Positions 1 through 7,315 are shown, numbered from the stretch's first letter. The stretch is 27,726 nucleotides of DNA from an uncultured Oscillospiraceae bacterium (GCA_934589145.1 CAKTNW010000027.1:1-27726); one strand, 5' to 3'. Program-made: numbers and translations. Notes: generated by a model not told the origin, from the sequence alone.

Positions 1-90
1 CTGGAGGTCACCCCCAAGAACCTCCGCATCCGCAAGACCATCCTGAACCACGAGCGCCGCATGAAGGCCCAGCACGGCAAAAAGAACTGA
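1..90 (+). CDS. typA: TypA/BipA ribosome-associated GTPase, C-terminal end only
   Basis: The window opens inside a reading frame that ends in TGA at 88-90. The 29 visible residues start LEVTPKNLRIRK and end RRMKAQHGKKN. This matches the basic tail of the TypA/BipA translational GTPase family, where a VEVTP motif followed by an (R/K)-rich helix closes the protein. TypA is a ribosome-binding, EF-G-like GTPase involved in ribosome assembly and stress or cold adaptation (family knowledge). The GTPase domain lies outside the window, so the call rests on the tail alone. A GC-rich hairpin starts 5 bp after the stop codon; it may end the transcript but also looks like the end of an adjoining element relic. 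Confidence 0.75.
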   Translation: MEVTPKNLRIRKTILNHERRMKAQHGKKN

Positions 91-400
91 ATCAAAACCT
101 CCGGCTAAGCCGGAGGTTTGACCAGGCCCTATAAGGGCCTATTACTGGCAAGCCCCTCAAGGGACACTGAATTTTTCTTCGCTTGCATTCTCTGCCCTAC
201 CGCCCGTAAACGGGCTATCACCATCACCGGAAGCCTTTTGCTTGTCGGTGGTTCTATTGCTTGTCATGAATTAGTCTCCTCGTTTTTGTAAGTATTGGTC
301 GGCAAACTTTTCACTTACTCTAACTTGGAGACTTTTTCTTTTCTGCTTTCTTCCACGCCATAGGCTTTTTTCTCCCCCCGGCAGAGCCGGGGGTTCTCTT
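91..400 (-). mobile_element. Relic or non-autonomous element of IS200/IS605 type (PATE-like)
   Basis: This AT-richer stretch between typA and the next genes contains no intact gene but is full of palindromes. One GC-rich hairpin bounds each end: arms at 95-105 and 109-119 (loop TAA), and arms at 375-382 and 386-393 (loop AGA). Inside lie the palindrome AGGCCCTATAAGGGCCT (124-140), a short GCCCG hairpin near 202-215, and two tiny minus-strand frames, one reading MAWKKAEKKKSPS (320-361) and one of 36 residues (157-267). End hairpins without terminal inverted repeats, plus a short glycine- and serine-rich tail peptide, resemble an internally deleted IS200/IS605 element with its tnpB core missing. 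The family assignment is inference; no transposase domain is present. Confidence 0.45.
157..267 (-). pseudogene. 36-residue peptide resembling the tail of a TnpB-type transposase
   Basis: This minus-strand frame opens at ATG (265-267) behind an AGGAG-like site and stops at TGA (157-159). It begins MTSNRTTDKQK and ends ASEEKFSVP, and is rich in Gly, Ser, Asp and Lys. Such low-complexity tails occur at the C-termini of TnpB proteins of IS605-type elements in gut Firmicutes, just before the right-end hairpins, and this position fits. If so, the catalytic RuvC core is gone and only the 3' end of the gene plus a possible omega-RNA region is left. It could equally be a chance frame; confidence is low. 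Confidence 0.3.
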
Positions 401-415
401 TTGTGTCCAATAGAA

Positions 416-446
416 GTGACCGTCCCGTGGGGACGGTCACTTTTTT
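416..446 (+). terminator. Strong rho-independent-type hairpin with T-run
   Basis: Arms GTGACCGTCCC (416-426) and GGGACGGTCAC (430-440) with loop GTG are followed by six T on the plus strand. Flanking CCAATA (407-412) and TATTGG (450-455) could lengthen the stem. No plus-strand gene directly precedes it. On the minus strand it lies just downstream of the TSUP operon, where it may act as a hairpin without a good U-tract. Confidence 0.6.
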
Positions 447-448
447 GC

Positions 449-550
449 TTATTGGATCTCCTGCTCCAGCGCGTCGAACTCCGGTGTGGAGAAGAACTCG
501 CCCAGAGTAATGCCCAGGCAGAGTTCATCAAAACAGCTGTCCTGCCGCTC
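449..550 (-). pseudogene. C-terminal fragment of a likely XRE-type HTH regulator
   Basis: Directly after the TGA of the downstream TSUP gene, the same frame continues open to TAA at 449-451. It reads ERQDSCFDELCLGITL and then GEFFSTPEFDALEQEIQ. The pattern 'LGITLxEFFS' followed by an acidic helix is typical of the end of XRE-family helix-turn-helix domains in Firmicutes. No start codon or ribosome binding site precedes it, and the DNA-binding helices are missing. It therefore looks like the surviving 3' end of a gene whose front was removed, perhaps by the event that placed the TSUP genes here. Read-through from the TSUP stop codon is possible but unsupported. Confidence 0.4.
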
Positions 551-916
551 TCATTCATCGCCCTTCTTCACCAGCGTCACCACGCCCATCACCAGCAGAT
601 ACACGCCAAAGGGTTTGCGCAGCAGCTCCGTGTCGATGGCGGCAGCAACCCAGGCGGCCAACGCCGCCGTCAGCAAGCCCCATGGCACCGCCTGCCGCAG
701 AGCCTCCCTGTCCAGCAGCCCGCTCTTCCGGTGGAACAGCAGTCCCGCCCCGGCGGTGGGCAGGAAATACAGCAGGTTGATACCCTGGGCCGTCCGCTGA
801 TCCACCCCCAGAAACAGCGTCATGATCAACAGCAGCAGCGTCCCGCCGCCCACACCCCAGGCGGACAGGATGCCGGTGCCCACGCCCACCAGCAGCGGCA
901 GAAGCCACTCCGTCAC
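551..916 (-). CDS. TauE/SafE (TSUP) family transporter, second half-size subunit
   Basis: This 121-residue hydrophobic protein starts at GTG (914-916), which overlaps the TGA of the upstream half by 4 bp (GTGA). A GAGGT ribosome site lies about 7 bases before it inside the upstream gene. It opens VTEWLLPLLVGVGTGILSA and carries the TSUP repeat signature GxxxGxxSxxGVGGG near residues 11-25, followed by about three further membrane segments, and ends with a charged KKGDE tail. TSUP proteins export or import sulfite, sulfonates and other small organosulfur anions. A normal family member has about 250 residues with two such repeats, so this half probably pairs with the upstream half. The substrate cannot be read from the sequence. 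Confidence 0.8.
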   Translation of the reverse strand: MTEWLLPLLVGVGTGILSAWGVGGGTLLLLIMTLFLGVDQRTAQGINLLYFLPTAGAGLLFHRKSGLLDREALRQAVPWGLLTAALAAWVAAAIDTELLRKPFGVYLLVMGVVTLVKKGDE

Positions 917-1266
917 AGCAGATACCTCACGCCGCCGTACAGCAGGAACAGGGCGAAGATCCGCCGCAGCCATGTGCTGCTGACCTTCCGAAACAGCGCT
1001 CCGCCCACCGCGCCGCCGATGCCGCCGCCGATGAGATACGGCAGCGCCGTGAGCCAGTCGAAGCCGCCCCGCAGCACATAGATCCCCGCCGACAGCACAC
1101 ACAGGGGCAGGATCACCCCCACGCAGGTGGCCAGCGCCCGCTTCTGCTCCATGCCGCACCAGAGGGCCAGCATGGGCGCCATCACCATGCCGCCGCCACC
1201 GCCGAAGGCGCCGTTCACCGCCCCTGCCGCCGCGCCCGCCAGCCGCAGTTTACCCTTTTGCTCCAT
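913..1266 (-). CDS. TauE/SafE (TSUP) family transporter, first half-size subunit
   Basis: This 117-residue membrane protein begins MEQKGKLRLAGAAAG at ATG 1264-1266, behind a clear GGAGG site. A longer upstream frame exists but would have no ribosome site and a non-membrane, Ser/Arg-rich start. The glycine-rich repeat GAxxGAxNGAFGGGGGMVM (about residues 10-29) is the TSUP/DUF81 signature. Three or four membrane segments follow, and the protein ends GGVRYLL. It is co-translated with the next gene, and together the two (238 residues) equal one normal transporter. Either the two halves form a heterodimer or a once-single gene has been split; the dedicated ribosome site of the second half favours a real pair. 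Confidence 0.8.
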   Translation of the reverse strand: MEQKGKLRLAGAAAGAVNGAFGGGGGMVMAPMLALWCGMEQKRALATCVGVILPLCVLSAGIYVLRGGFDWLTALPYLIGGGIGGAVGGALFRKVSSTWLRRIFALFLLYGGVRYLL

Positions 1267-1290
1267 TCTGTTCACCTCCGCGTATATGTA

Positions 1291-1310
1291 AGGCCGCCTG
1301 CGGGCGGCCT
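1291..1310 (-). other. Intercistronic hairpin between DUF1540 and TSUP genes
   Basis: Arms AGGCCGCC (1291-1298) and GGCGGCCT (1303-1310) form an 8-bp perfect stem with a 4-base loop. Only on the plus strand is it followed by a short T-run, so it is a weak terminator for the minus-strand operon. It may act as a processing or partial-attenuation site between the small cysteine protein and the transporter pair. Confidence 0.5.
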
Positions 1311-1324
1311 TTTGCGTAGGCTTC

Positions 1325-1528
1325 TCAGAACTTGCGGAAGCTCTGGCAGTCGGTGCACTGATCCATGGAGGGGTTCTGCTCATGGGTGCCCACCTGGATG
1401 GAGTTCAGGCCGCAGCGGTTCACGTCCTTGCAGTGATGGGCGCAGCTGGTGACCGTGCAGTTGATGGCGTTGTTGGGGGTGCACTCGCAGCCGTCGTTGG
1501 TGCAGCCGCACTTCTCGTAATTGCTCAT
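1325..1528 (-). CDS. DUF1540 domain cysteine-rich small protein
   Basis: This 67-residue protein has the DUF1540 pattern: NCTVTSCAHHCKDVNRCGL, then a short spacer and DQCTDCQSF near the end. It contains ten cysteines, of which the N-terminal group (MSNYEKCGCTNDGCECTP) precedes the domain proper. Regular Cys spacing suggests metal binding. DUF1540 proteins are common in spore-forming Clostridia, and their function is not established. It starts at ATG 1526-1528 behind GGGAGGA. A strong hairpin with a U-tract lies immediately upstream of that ribosome site, so expression may be attenuated. It is the first gene of the minus-strand group leading to the TSUP halves. Confidence 0.85.
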   Translation of the reverse strand: MSNYEKCGCTNDGCECTPNNAINCTVTSCAHHCKDVNRCGLNSIQVGTHEQNPSMDQCTDCQSFRKF

Positions 1529-1545
1529 TGTGGTTTCCTCCCGAA

Positions 1546-1595
1546 TAAAAAAGTAAGGTCAGGCGCGGAAAGCGTGGCTTTCCATTTGCCTGACC
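1546..1595 (-). terminator. Hairpin plus U-tract upstream of the DUF1540 gene
   Basis: On the minus strand, arms GGTCAGGC and GCCTGACC enclose an inner GGAAAGC/GCTTTCC stem (1557-1595). TTAC and six T (1547-1552) follow. It can end the mgtE transcript, or serve as an attenuator in the DUF1540 leader, since it sits only about 10 bases before the GGGAGGA site. Confidence 0.65.
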
Positions 1596-1655
1596 CTAGT
1601 GTGTCCGTCAAATACGGGAGTATGCAGTTGAAATTTTTTGAAATTGTCATGTTAT

Positions 1656-1782
1656 GCAGGGGCGGCATCCACGACGCCCCCTAGGGATATGGATCGTTTT
1701 CGGTGATCCATGCGTAGGGGCGGGGCTCTGCCCCGCCCACCATACAATTTTGAAAGGGAGGGGTAGAACCCCCTCCCCTACG
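1656..1782. repeat. Cluster of CGTAGGG-framed palindromic repeats (family C)
   Basis: The region between DUF1540 and mgtE has no gene. It holds GC hairpins at 1656-1684, 1713-1740 (CGTAGGGG followed by a CGGGGC/GCCCCG stem) and 1755-1782 (inverse orientation, GGGAGGGGT/ACCCCCTCCC stem followed by CCCTACG). A separate GGATC/GATCC stem lies at 1690-1708. The CGTAGGG frame is shared with clusters near 4.4 kb and 16.2 kb while the stems differ. Confidence 0.7.
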
Positions 1783-1802
1783 CACAGGAATAAGCGCCAA
1801 AG

Positions 1803-1856
1803 GCACGCAGTCGGCCGCAAACCTATTGGCAGAAAAGTCGTAAGACTTTTCGCCAG
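1803..1856 (-). repeat. Truncated copy of the post-stop repeat (family A)
   Basis: Read on the minus strand, it starts CTGGCGAAAAGTC 3 bases after the mgtE stop codon, forms a GAAAAGTC/GACTTTTC hairpin closed by TGGC/GCCA, and continues into GCGGCCGACTGCG. It then breaks off where the full copies at 17611 and 21040 continue. It has the same position and direction relative to its gene as those copies. Confidence 0.8.
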
Positions 1857-1859
1857 GTA

Positions 1860-3245
1860 CTATATCCCCAGCAGTGCTGAGGCCAATGCGAAATAGATCA
1901 GCAGGCTGGTAGCGTCCACGATGGTGGTAATGAAGGGACTGGCCATCACCGCCGGGTCGAGGCCGATCTTCTCCGCCAGCAGCGGCAGCGAGCAGCCCAC
2001 ACACTTGGCGAAAATCACCACGAACATCACCGTCAGGCACACCACCAGGCACACCGGCAGCGTCACCTCGCTGTTGCCCAGCAGCAGCCGATCCACCAGC
2101 TGCATCTTAACAAAGTTGGCAGCCGCCAGCGCCGCGCCGCACAGGAACGCCACCCGGATCTCCTTCCACAGCACCGCCAGCACGTCGGAGAAGTCCACCT
2201 CTCCCAGACTCAGGGCACGGATCACCGCCACGGATGCCTGGGTGCCGGAGTTGCCGCCGGTACCCGACAGCATGGGAATATAGGAATTCAGCACCAGGCA
2301 GGCCGCCAGCGCGTTTTCATAGTGGTTCAGGATCATGCCGGTAAAGGTGGCCGACAGCATCAGGATCAGCAGCCACGGCATACGGGCCTTCCAGGTGTCG
2401 AACACACCGGCGCGGAGGTAGGGCTTGTCCGAGGGCAGCATAGCCGCCATCTTCTCGAAGTCCTCGGTGGTCTCCTCCTCGATGACGTCCATAGCGTCGT
2501 CGACGGTAACGATACCCACCAGCCGCTTCTCCAGATCCACGATGGGCATGGCCAGGAAGTCGTACTTGCTCAGGGCCTGGGCCACGTCCTCCTTATCGTC
2601 GGTGGTCTTGGCCCACACCACGTCGGGATCCATGATGCTCTCGATCAGGTCGTCCTCGTCCGCCAGCAGCAGGTCGCGGACAGACAGCACGCCCAGCAGG
2701 CGGCGGGTGGGATCGGTGACGTACAGGATGTTGATGGTCTCCAGCTCGCCGCCGATGCGGCGGATACGCTTGAAGGCGTCCGCCACCGTCATGTCCTTCT
2801 TCAGGGACAGGAACTCCATATTCATGATGGAGCCGGCGCTGTCCTCGGGATATTTCAGAATTTCATTGATGGACTTGCGCATTTCTGGCGTGGCCTTGTC
2901 CAGAATACGGATCACCACGCTGGCGGGCATCTCCTCCACGATGTCCACGGCGTCATCCAGATACAGCTCGTCCAGCACTTCCTTCAGCTCGGTGTTGGAA
3001 AAGCCGTTGATCAGCATCTCCTGGCTCTCGCTCTCCAGCTCCACGAATACCTCCGCCGCCGTCTCCTTGGGCAGCAGCCGGTACAGAAGGGGCATGACCT
3101 CGGGGCCCGCCTCCTCCAGGATCAGGGCGATATCCGCGCTCTCCATAGGCAGGAACATGTCACGCAGATCGGCATAGCGTTTCTCACGGATCATCTCCTT
3201 GATCTCGTCCAGCAGACCGTCCATTTTGTTTTCCAAATCAATCAT
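1860..3245 (-). CDS. mgtE: Magnesium transporter MgtE
   Basis: This 461-residue protein has the full MgtE architecture. An N-terminal superhelical MgtE_N domain covers residues ~5-130 (LEEAGPEVMPLLYRLLP, DDAVDIVEEMP). Two CBS domains follow at ~135-260 (SVRDLLLAD; VDDAMDVIEEE), then a plug-helix region and five membrane helices with the signature GTGGNSGTQA near residue 330. MgtE is a homodimeric Mg2+ channel whose CBS domains close the pore when Mg2+ is high. ATG 3243-3245 follows AAGGAGG. The gene has its own promoter, M-box riboswitch and intrinsic terminator upstream, so it is probably controlled by Mg2+ both at RNA and protein level. A truncated family A repeat begins right after the stop codon. 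Confidence 0.97.
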   Translation of the reverse strand: MIDLENKMDGLLDEIKEMIREKRYADLRDMFLPMESADIALILEEAGPEVMPLLYRLLPKETAAEVFVELESESQEMLINGFSNTELKEVLDELYLDDAVDIVEEMPASVVIRILDKATPEMRKSINEILKYPEDSAGSIMNMEFLSLKKDMTVADAFKRIRRIGGELETINILYVTDPTRRLLGVLSVRDLLLADEDDLIESIMDPDVVWAKTTDDKEDVAQALSKYDFLAMPIVDLEKRLVGIVTVDDAMDVIEEETTEDFEKMAAMLPSDKPYLRAGVFDTWKARMPWLLILMLSATFTGMILNHYENALAACLVLNSYIPMLSGTGGNSGTQASVAVIRALSLGEVDFSDVLAVLWKEIRVAFLCGAALAAANFVKMQLVDRLLLGNSEVTLPVCLVVCLTVMFVVIFAKCVGCSLPLLAEKIGLDPAVMASPFITTIVDATSLLIYFALASALLGI

Positions 3246-3288
3246 GCCACGTTCCTCCTTTCCCCGGATCGTCCACCATTTCGGGCAG

Positions 3289-3323
3289 CAAAAAACACCC
3301 CAGCGCGGCAGGCGCTGCGGTGT
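3289..3323 (-). terminator. Expression-platform terminator of the mgtE M-box
   Basis: On the minus strand, arms ACACCGCAGCGC and GCGCTGGGGTGT (3296-3323) are followed by six to seven T (3289-3295). It sits between the M-box and the mgtE ribosome site, as expected for a Mg2+-dependent transcription-termination switch. Confidence 0.9.
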
Positions 3324-3355
3324 AAGCGGGAAGCCATCCTGATATGCTGGCTTCA

Positions 3356-3510
3356 GGCCCTACCGTTACAAGCTTTAGCATCGCGGGGCGGTGAAGCTAC
3401 GTTAGATACTACCTTGGTTTCGATAGTACCTGCTCAAACCATCTCATGGTGTCTCCACCATTTCGCGGCAGTAGCCCATATCCCTCGCGGTAGCCTTACC
3501 TACCGGTGAA
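3356..3510 (-). ncRNA. M-box (ykoK) magnesium riboswitch
   Basis: The minus-strand leader of mgtE carries the conserved M-box blocks in order: GGTAGGTAAGGCTACCGC, then ATATGGGCTACTGCCGCGAA, then GGAGACACC, and finally GATGCTAAAGCTTGTAACGG. M-box RNAs compact when Mg2+ is plentiful and then favour a downstream terminator. The terminator is present at 3289-3323. The borders given are approximate, read from motif positions. Confidence 0.88.
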
Positions 3511-3517
3511 CAATACT

Positions 3518-3546
3518 ATACTATGTCAAAATAAAGTCCTTGTCAA
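3518..3546 (-). promoter_or_regulatory. SigA-type promoter of mgtE
   Basis: On the minus strand, TTGACA (3541-3546) and TAGTAT (3518-3523) are spaced by 17 bp. Transcription would start about 3510, immediately ahead of the M-box, which supports both calls. Confidence 0.8.
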
Positions 3547-3610
3547 GAGCGGCGGCTATCTTTCACCGACCTTTTTCGTATAAATCGAAAAAATGTTTTA
3601 TAAATATACC

Positions 3611-3639
3611 TTGTCGCGGAAAACGCTGTGTGGTATACT
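3611..3639 (+). promoter_or_regulatory. SigA-type promoter of radC
   Basis: TTGTCG (3611-3616) and TATACT (3634-3639) are 17 bp apart, about 50 bp upstream of the radC start. This promoter diverges from the mgtE promoter with roughly 65 bp between the two -35 boxes. Confidence 0.7.
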
Positions 3640-3689
3640 GTATTATTGACAAAAAATCTCCGTTTACCAGGAGGAAGGGGGCGAGGATC

Positions 3690-4361
3690 GTGGGACTTCA
3701 TGACGGGCACCGCGCCAGGAAGAAGGCACAGTTCCGGCAGCACGGACTGGACGGCTTTGCCGATCACGAGGTGCTGGAGCTGCTGCTGTACTACGCCATC
3801 CCCCGGAAGGACACCAACGAGATCGCCCACCGGCTGCTGCAGAAGTTCGGCTCGCTGCAAAACGTATTTGCCGCCCCGGCGGAGGAGTTGGCGAAGGTGG
3901 ACGGCATGGGCGAGAGCGCGGCGCTGTTCCTGACGCTGCTGCCCCAGGTGCAGAAGCGGGCCATGCGCAGCGGCGGCAAGGAGCAGGTGCTGAACAGCGT
4001 GGACAAATGCGGCCGGTATTTTCTGGAGCTGCTGGGCCGCGAGCGGCAGGAGCTGCTCTATCAGGCGTGCCTGGACGGCAAGGGTAAGCTCCTCAGCTGC
4101 AAGAAGCTGTCCCAGGGCAGCGCCGACTGCACCGCCCTTTCGGTGCGGCAGGTGGTGGAAAACGCCCTGCTGTCCGGCGCCAGCGCCGTGGTGCTGGCCC
4201 ACAACCACCCCAGCGGCGTAGCCCTGCCGTCAGAGAGTGACCGCGCCGTGACGCTGTGGGTACGGGACGCACTGAAAACCATGGACATCCGGCTATTGGA
4301 TCACATCATCGTGGCGGATGACGATTTCGTCAGCATGAACCAAAGCGGGTATCTGGTTTGA
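3690..4361 (+). CDS. radC: RadC family protein (JAB/MPN domain)
   Basis: This is a 223-residue protein. The chosen start is GTG 3690-3692 (VGLHDGHRARKK), just after the purine-rich GGAGGAAGGGGGCGAGGA stretch. Upstream codons in frame overlap the promoter and encode an unlike, basic sequence. An N-terminal helix-hairpin-helix (KVDGMGESAA, ~70-79) is followed by the RadC JAB domain with the metal-binding motif AHNHPSG (His171 and His173) and an Asp at ~184 in SESDRAV. RadC is named after a supposed repair mutant, but its biochemical role remains uncertain; JAB domains are usually metal-dependent hydrolases. It has its own promoter, and a perfect 12-bp hairpin begins 3 bp after the stop. Confidence 0.93.
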   Translation: MGLHDGHRARKKAQFRQHGLDGFADHEVLELLLYYAIPRKDTNEIAHRLLQKFGSLQNVFAAPAEELAKVDGMGESAALFLTLLPQVQKRAMRSGGKEQVLNSVDKCGRYFLELLGRERQELLYQACLDGKGKLLSCKKLSQGSADCTALSVRQVVENALLSGASAVVLAHNHPSGVALPSESDRAVTLWVRDALKTMDIRLLDHIIVADDDFVSMNQSGYLV

Positions 4362-4364
4362 TTA

Positions 4365-4391
4365 ACCTATGCAAGCGCTGCTTGCATAGGT
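4365..4391 (+). other. Perfect hairpin right after the radC stop codon
   Basis: Arms ACCTATGCAAGC (4365-4376) and GCTTGCATAGGT (4380-4391) pair over 12 bp with loop GCT. No T-run follows; the right arm runs straight into the first CGTAGGG-framed repeat. It probably stabilises or ends the radC mRNA 3' end. Confidence 0.7.
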
Positions 4392-4573
4392 CGGGCCGTC
4401 GAGGACGCCGGCCCCTACGCACCGTATACCGATAGAACTCCGTAGGGGGCGGCGTCCCCGACGGCCCGCCGAACAACGCTTCTGTGTCTACCGTGCGGCG
4501 GGGTGAGGTCACCCCGCCCTACGAAGCGGTATGTTGACATTCCGTAGGGCGGCATGACCACATGCCGCCGCGG
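4391..4573. repeat. Four CGTAGGG-framed palindromic repeats upstream of uvrB (family C)
   Basis: The radC-uvrB gap is filled by alternating copies: 4391-4419 (reverse), 4441-4471 (forward), 4495-4523 (reverse) and 4543-4573 (forward). Each has CGTAGGG at one end and a GC stem whose sequence differs from copy to copy, for example GCGGGGTGA/TCACCCCGC and GGCGGCATG/CATGCCGCC. Linkers of about 20 bp also recur elsewhere (ACCGATAGAA, AACAACGCTTC). The last copy ends 26 bp before the uvrB start. No clear uvrB promoter was found in the gap; a TTGACA at 4534-4539 lacks a -10 box. Confidence 0.85.
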
Positions 4574-4598
4574 CGAAACACTCAAAAGGAGAACCCCT

Positions 4599-6563
4599 AT
4601 GCCTCAATTCAAAGTCCATTCCGAATATTCCCCCGCCGGCGACCAGCCCCAGGCCATCGCGGCCCTGGCCGAGGGCGTGGATCTGGGCCTGCGTGAGCAG
4701 GTGCTCAAGGGCGTCACCGGCTCCGGCAAGACCTATACCATGGCCAAGGTCATCGAGCAGGTGCAGCGCCCCACGTTGGTGCTGGCCCATAACAAGACCC
4801 TGGCCGCCCAGCTCTGTGAGGAGTTCCGGGAATTTTTCCCGGAAAACGCCGTGGAGTACTTTGTCTCCTACTACGACTACTACCAGCCGGAGGCGTATAT
4901 CCCCCACACCGACACCTATATCGAGAAGGACGCCTCCACCAACGAGGAGATCGACCGCCTGCGGCTTTCCGCCACCTGCGCCCTGCTGGAGCGGCGGGAC
5001 GTGATCGTGGTGTCGTCGGTCAGCTGCATCTACGGTCTGGGTGAGCCCGACGACTTCGCCCGGATGATGATCTCCCTGCGCACCGGCATGACCATGGATC
5101 GGGACGAGCTGCTGCGCCGCCTGGTGGAGGACCGGTACGAGCGCAACGACGTGGCCTTCCAGCGGAACGTGTTCCGCGTCCGGGGCGACACGGTGGAGCT
5201 GTACCCCGCCTACTATAAGGATCGCGCCATCCGTGTGGAGTTCTTCGGCGACGAGATCGACCGCATCACCGAGTTCCACCCCGTCACCGGCGCGGCCATG
5301 AAGACACTGAACCATGTGGCCATCTACCCCGCCAGCCACTACGTCACCCCCAAGGACAAGATGGACGCCGCCATCATCCAAATCAAGAAGGAGCTGGCGG
5401 AGCGGCTGCAATTCTTCGAGGAGAACAACATGCTGGTGGAGGCCCAGCGCCTGCGCCAGCGGACGGAATACGACATGGAGATGATGACCGAGCTGGGCTA
5501 TTGCTCCGGCATCGAGAACTACTCCCGCATCATCTCCCAACGGCCCGCCGGGTCGCCGCCCATGACGCTGCTGGACTTTTTCCCCGACGACTTCCTGCTG
5601 TTCGTGGACGAGAGCCATGTGACGCTGCCTCAGGTGCGGGCCATGTACAACGGCGACCGGGCCAGAAAGGAAAGCCTGGTGCGCTATGGCTTCCGCCTGC
5701 CCTGCGCCTTCGATAACCGGCCCCTGAAATTCGAGGAGTTCGAGGAGCGGTTCCACCAGGCCATCTACGTCTCCGCCACCCCCGGCGAGTATGAGAAGGC
5801 CCACGCCGATCAGGTGGTGGAGCAGGTGATCCGCCCCACGGGCCTGCTGGATCCCCGTATCGAGCTGCGGCCCGTGGTGGGCCAGATCGACGACCTGTCC
5901 GCCGAGATCCGTACCCGCGCCGAGCGGAACGAGCGAGTGCTGGTGACCACCCTCACCAAGCGGATGGCGGAGGATCTGACCGCCCACTTCCGCCAGAACG
6001 GCATCCGTGTGCGGTACATGCACTCCGACGTGGCGGCGCTGGAGCGGATGGAGATCATCCGTGACCTGCGATTGGGTGAGTTCGACGTGCTGGTGGGCAT
6101 CAACCTGCTGCGTGAGGGCCTCGACCTGCCGGAGGTCAGTCTGGTGGCGATTTTAGACGCGGACAAGGAGGGCTTCCTCCGCAGCGAGACCAGCCTGATC
6201 CAGACCATCGGCCGCGCCGCCCGCAACGCCGAGGGTCTGGTGATCCTCTACGCCGACACGGTGACGCCCTCCATGCGCGCCGCTATGGACGAGACGGAGC
6301 GCCGCCGGAAGCTGCAGGACGACTTTAACAAGGCCCACGGCATCACGCCCCGCACCATCCGCAAGAGCGTGCGGGAGATGGTGGAGATCAGCCACAGCGC
6401 CGAGGAGGCGTCCCAGCTTTCCAAGAAGAAGCTCAGCGACCGGGAGCGGGCCGAGACCATCGCCCGCCTGGAAAAGGAAATGAAGGCCGCCAGCAAGATG
6501 CTGGAATTCGAGTACGCCGCGCTGCTGCGTGACCAGATCATCGAACTGCGAGGCGGCAAATGA
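4599..6563 (+). CDS. uvrB: Excinuclease ABC subunit B
   Basis: UvrB is the damage-verifying helicase of nucleotide excision repair; it is loaded by UvrA and then binds UvrC. The 654-residue length is normal. Visible features are the Walker A GVTGSGKT (Lys44), the damage-probing beta-hairpin [10 protein letters not shown] (~90-100), the helicase motif DESHVTLPQ, the [14 protein letters not shown] motif VI region ([11 protein letters not shown]), IGRAARN, and a C-terminal UVR motif ([13 protein letters not shown] to [10 protein letters not shown]) that contacts UvrC. ATG 4599-4601 follows AAAGGAGA; an in-frame ATG at 4554 lies inside a repeat and is not used. The next gene overlaps the stop by 4 bp. 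Unusually, uvrA is not adjacent but 3.4 kb downstream. Confidence 0.98.
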   Translation: MPQFKVHSEYSPAGDQPQAIAALAEGVDLGLREQVLKGVTGSGKTYTMAKVIEQVQRPTLVLAHNKTLAAQLCEEFREFFPENAVEYFVSYYDYYQPEAYIPHTDTYIEKDASTNEEIDRLRLSATCALLERRDVIVVSSVSCIYGLGEPDDFARMMISLRTGMTMDRDELLRRLVEDRYERNDVAFQRNVFRVRGDTVELYPAYYKDRAIRVEFFGDEIDRITEFHPVTGAAMKTLNHVAIYPASHYVTPKDKMDAAIIQIKKELAERLQFFEENNMLVEAQRLRQRTEYDMEMMTELGYCSGIENYSRIISQRPAGSPPMTLLDFFPDDFLLFVDESHVTLPQVRAMYNGDRARKESLVRYGFRLPCAFDNRPLKFEEFEERFHQAIYVSATPGEYEKAHADQVVEQVIRPTGLLDPRIELRPVVGQIDDLSAEIRTRAERNERVLVTTLTKRMAEDLTAHFRQNGIRVRYMHSDVAALERMEIIRDLRLGEFDVLVGINLLREGLDLPEVSLVAILDADKEGFLRSETSLIQTIGRAARNAEGLVILYADTVTPSMRAAMDETERRRKLQDDFNKAHGITPRTIRKSVREMVEISHSAEEASQLSKKKLSDRERAETIARLEKEMKAASKMLEFEYAALLRDQIIELRGGK

Positions 6564-7315
6564 TGCCCGGCCCGGAAGAATTCCGCCGGGACATCTGGGC
6601 GGCCAAGCGCTTCGGACTGGCGCAGGGGCTGCTGGTGCTGCTGTCCCTGTTCAGCCTTATTCCGGCTATCGCCTTTGCCGTAGGCGGGGACTGGCGGGAT
6701 ACCGCCGTGACCGCCGGCATCTGCGCGGTTTTTATCGGTGTGCTGGTCTGTCTTGAGCGTCGGCAAAAGCGCCGGCGTCAGGAGTCGACCCGGTATTATA
6801 CCTTCCCCCTTCCCCATGCCTTCGACTATGAGACAGTCTGCGCCGCCATAGAGACCGCGCCGGGCGTTCAATGGACGCACCTCTGCGATGAGACCGCCCG
6901 GATCTGCCGGATCGAGGGTGTGTTTTCGTGGCGGGTGGCGCTGCTGCATCAGCCGGAGTTCTCCGCGTCCGCCTGCAAGGCCCAGCGTGACCGGGCCAAC
7001 CGGGCCGCCAACCGCGTCCATCCGGAAAAGCAGGAGGGCCCTCAGTGGGAGATCGCGTCCCGTGCCCGCGTCAACCTTGTGGTGTGCGACGCCATGAATG
7101 ACGCGCTTTCCCGCTACATCGGCACCCATGCCCAGCACCTGCTGTCGCGCAACGAAAGCATCATCAACATGGCGGTGGTGGGCGATTGCCTGCTGATGCC
7201 GCCTGTCCGCGGCGCGGACGTGGATGCCCCCTCTCTGAACCGTTATTCCCGCAGCGCCGGCCTGATCTGGTCGCTGCTGTGTCAAAATTCAACCGAAACG
7301 AGAAACGAACCATGA
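6560..7315 (+). CDS. Unknown membrane-anchored protein co-translated with uvrB
   Basis: This 251-residue protein starts at ATG 6560-6562, overlapping the uvrB stop (ATGA). Residues ~20-42 and ~47-66 form two membrane helices ([34 protein letters not shown]). A basic loop ERRQKRRRQ and a soluble domain of ~180 residues follow. The soluble part contains [11 protein letters not shown], a basic segment ([13 protein letters not shown]) and [18 protein letters not shown]. The positive charge after the second helix suggests the domain is cytoplasmic. I recognise no family. Its stop codon again overlaps the next start by 4 bp, so it belongs to a translationally coupled string. Coupling with uvrB need not mean a repair role. 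Confidence 0.75.
   Translation: MMPGPEEFRRDIWAAKRFGLAQGLLVLLSLFSLIPAIAFAVGGDWRDTAVTAGICAVFIGVLVCLERRQKRRRQESTRYYTFPLPHAFDYETVCAAIETAPGVQWTHLCDETARICRIEGVFSWRVALLHQPEFSASACKAQRDRANRAANRVHPEKQEGPQWEIASRARVNLVVCDAMNDALSRYIGTHAQHLLSRNESIINMAVVGDCLLMPPVRGADVDAPSLNRYSRSAGLIWSLLCQNSTETRNEP

Noticed and set aside
3690..4361. radC as a mark of a genomic island
   Set aside because: RadC-like genes do occur on islands, but here there is an own promoter, neighbouring housekeeping genes and no integrase or att repeats.
4534..4556. TTGACA as -35 box of uvrB
   Set aside because: The correctly spaced hexamer lies in the GC-rich family C palindrome and has no resemblance to a -10 box.
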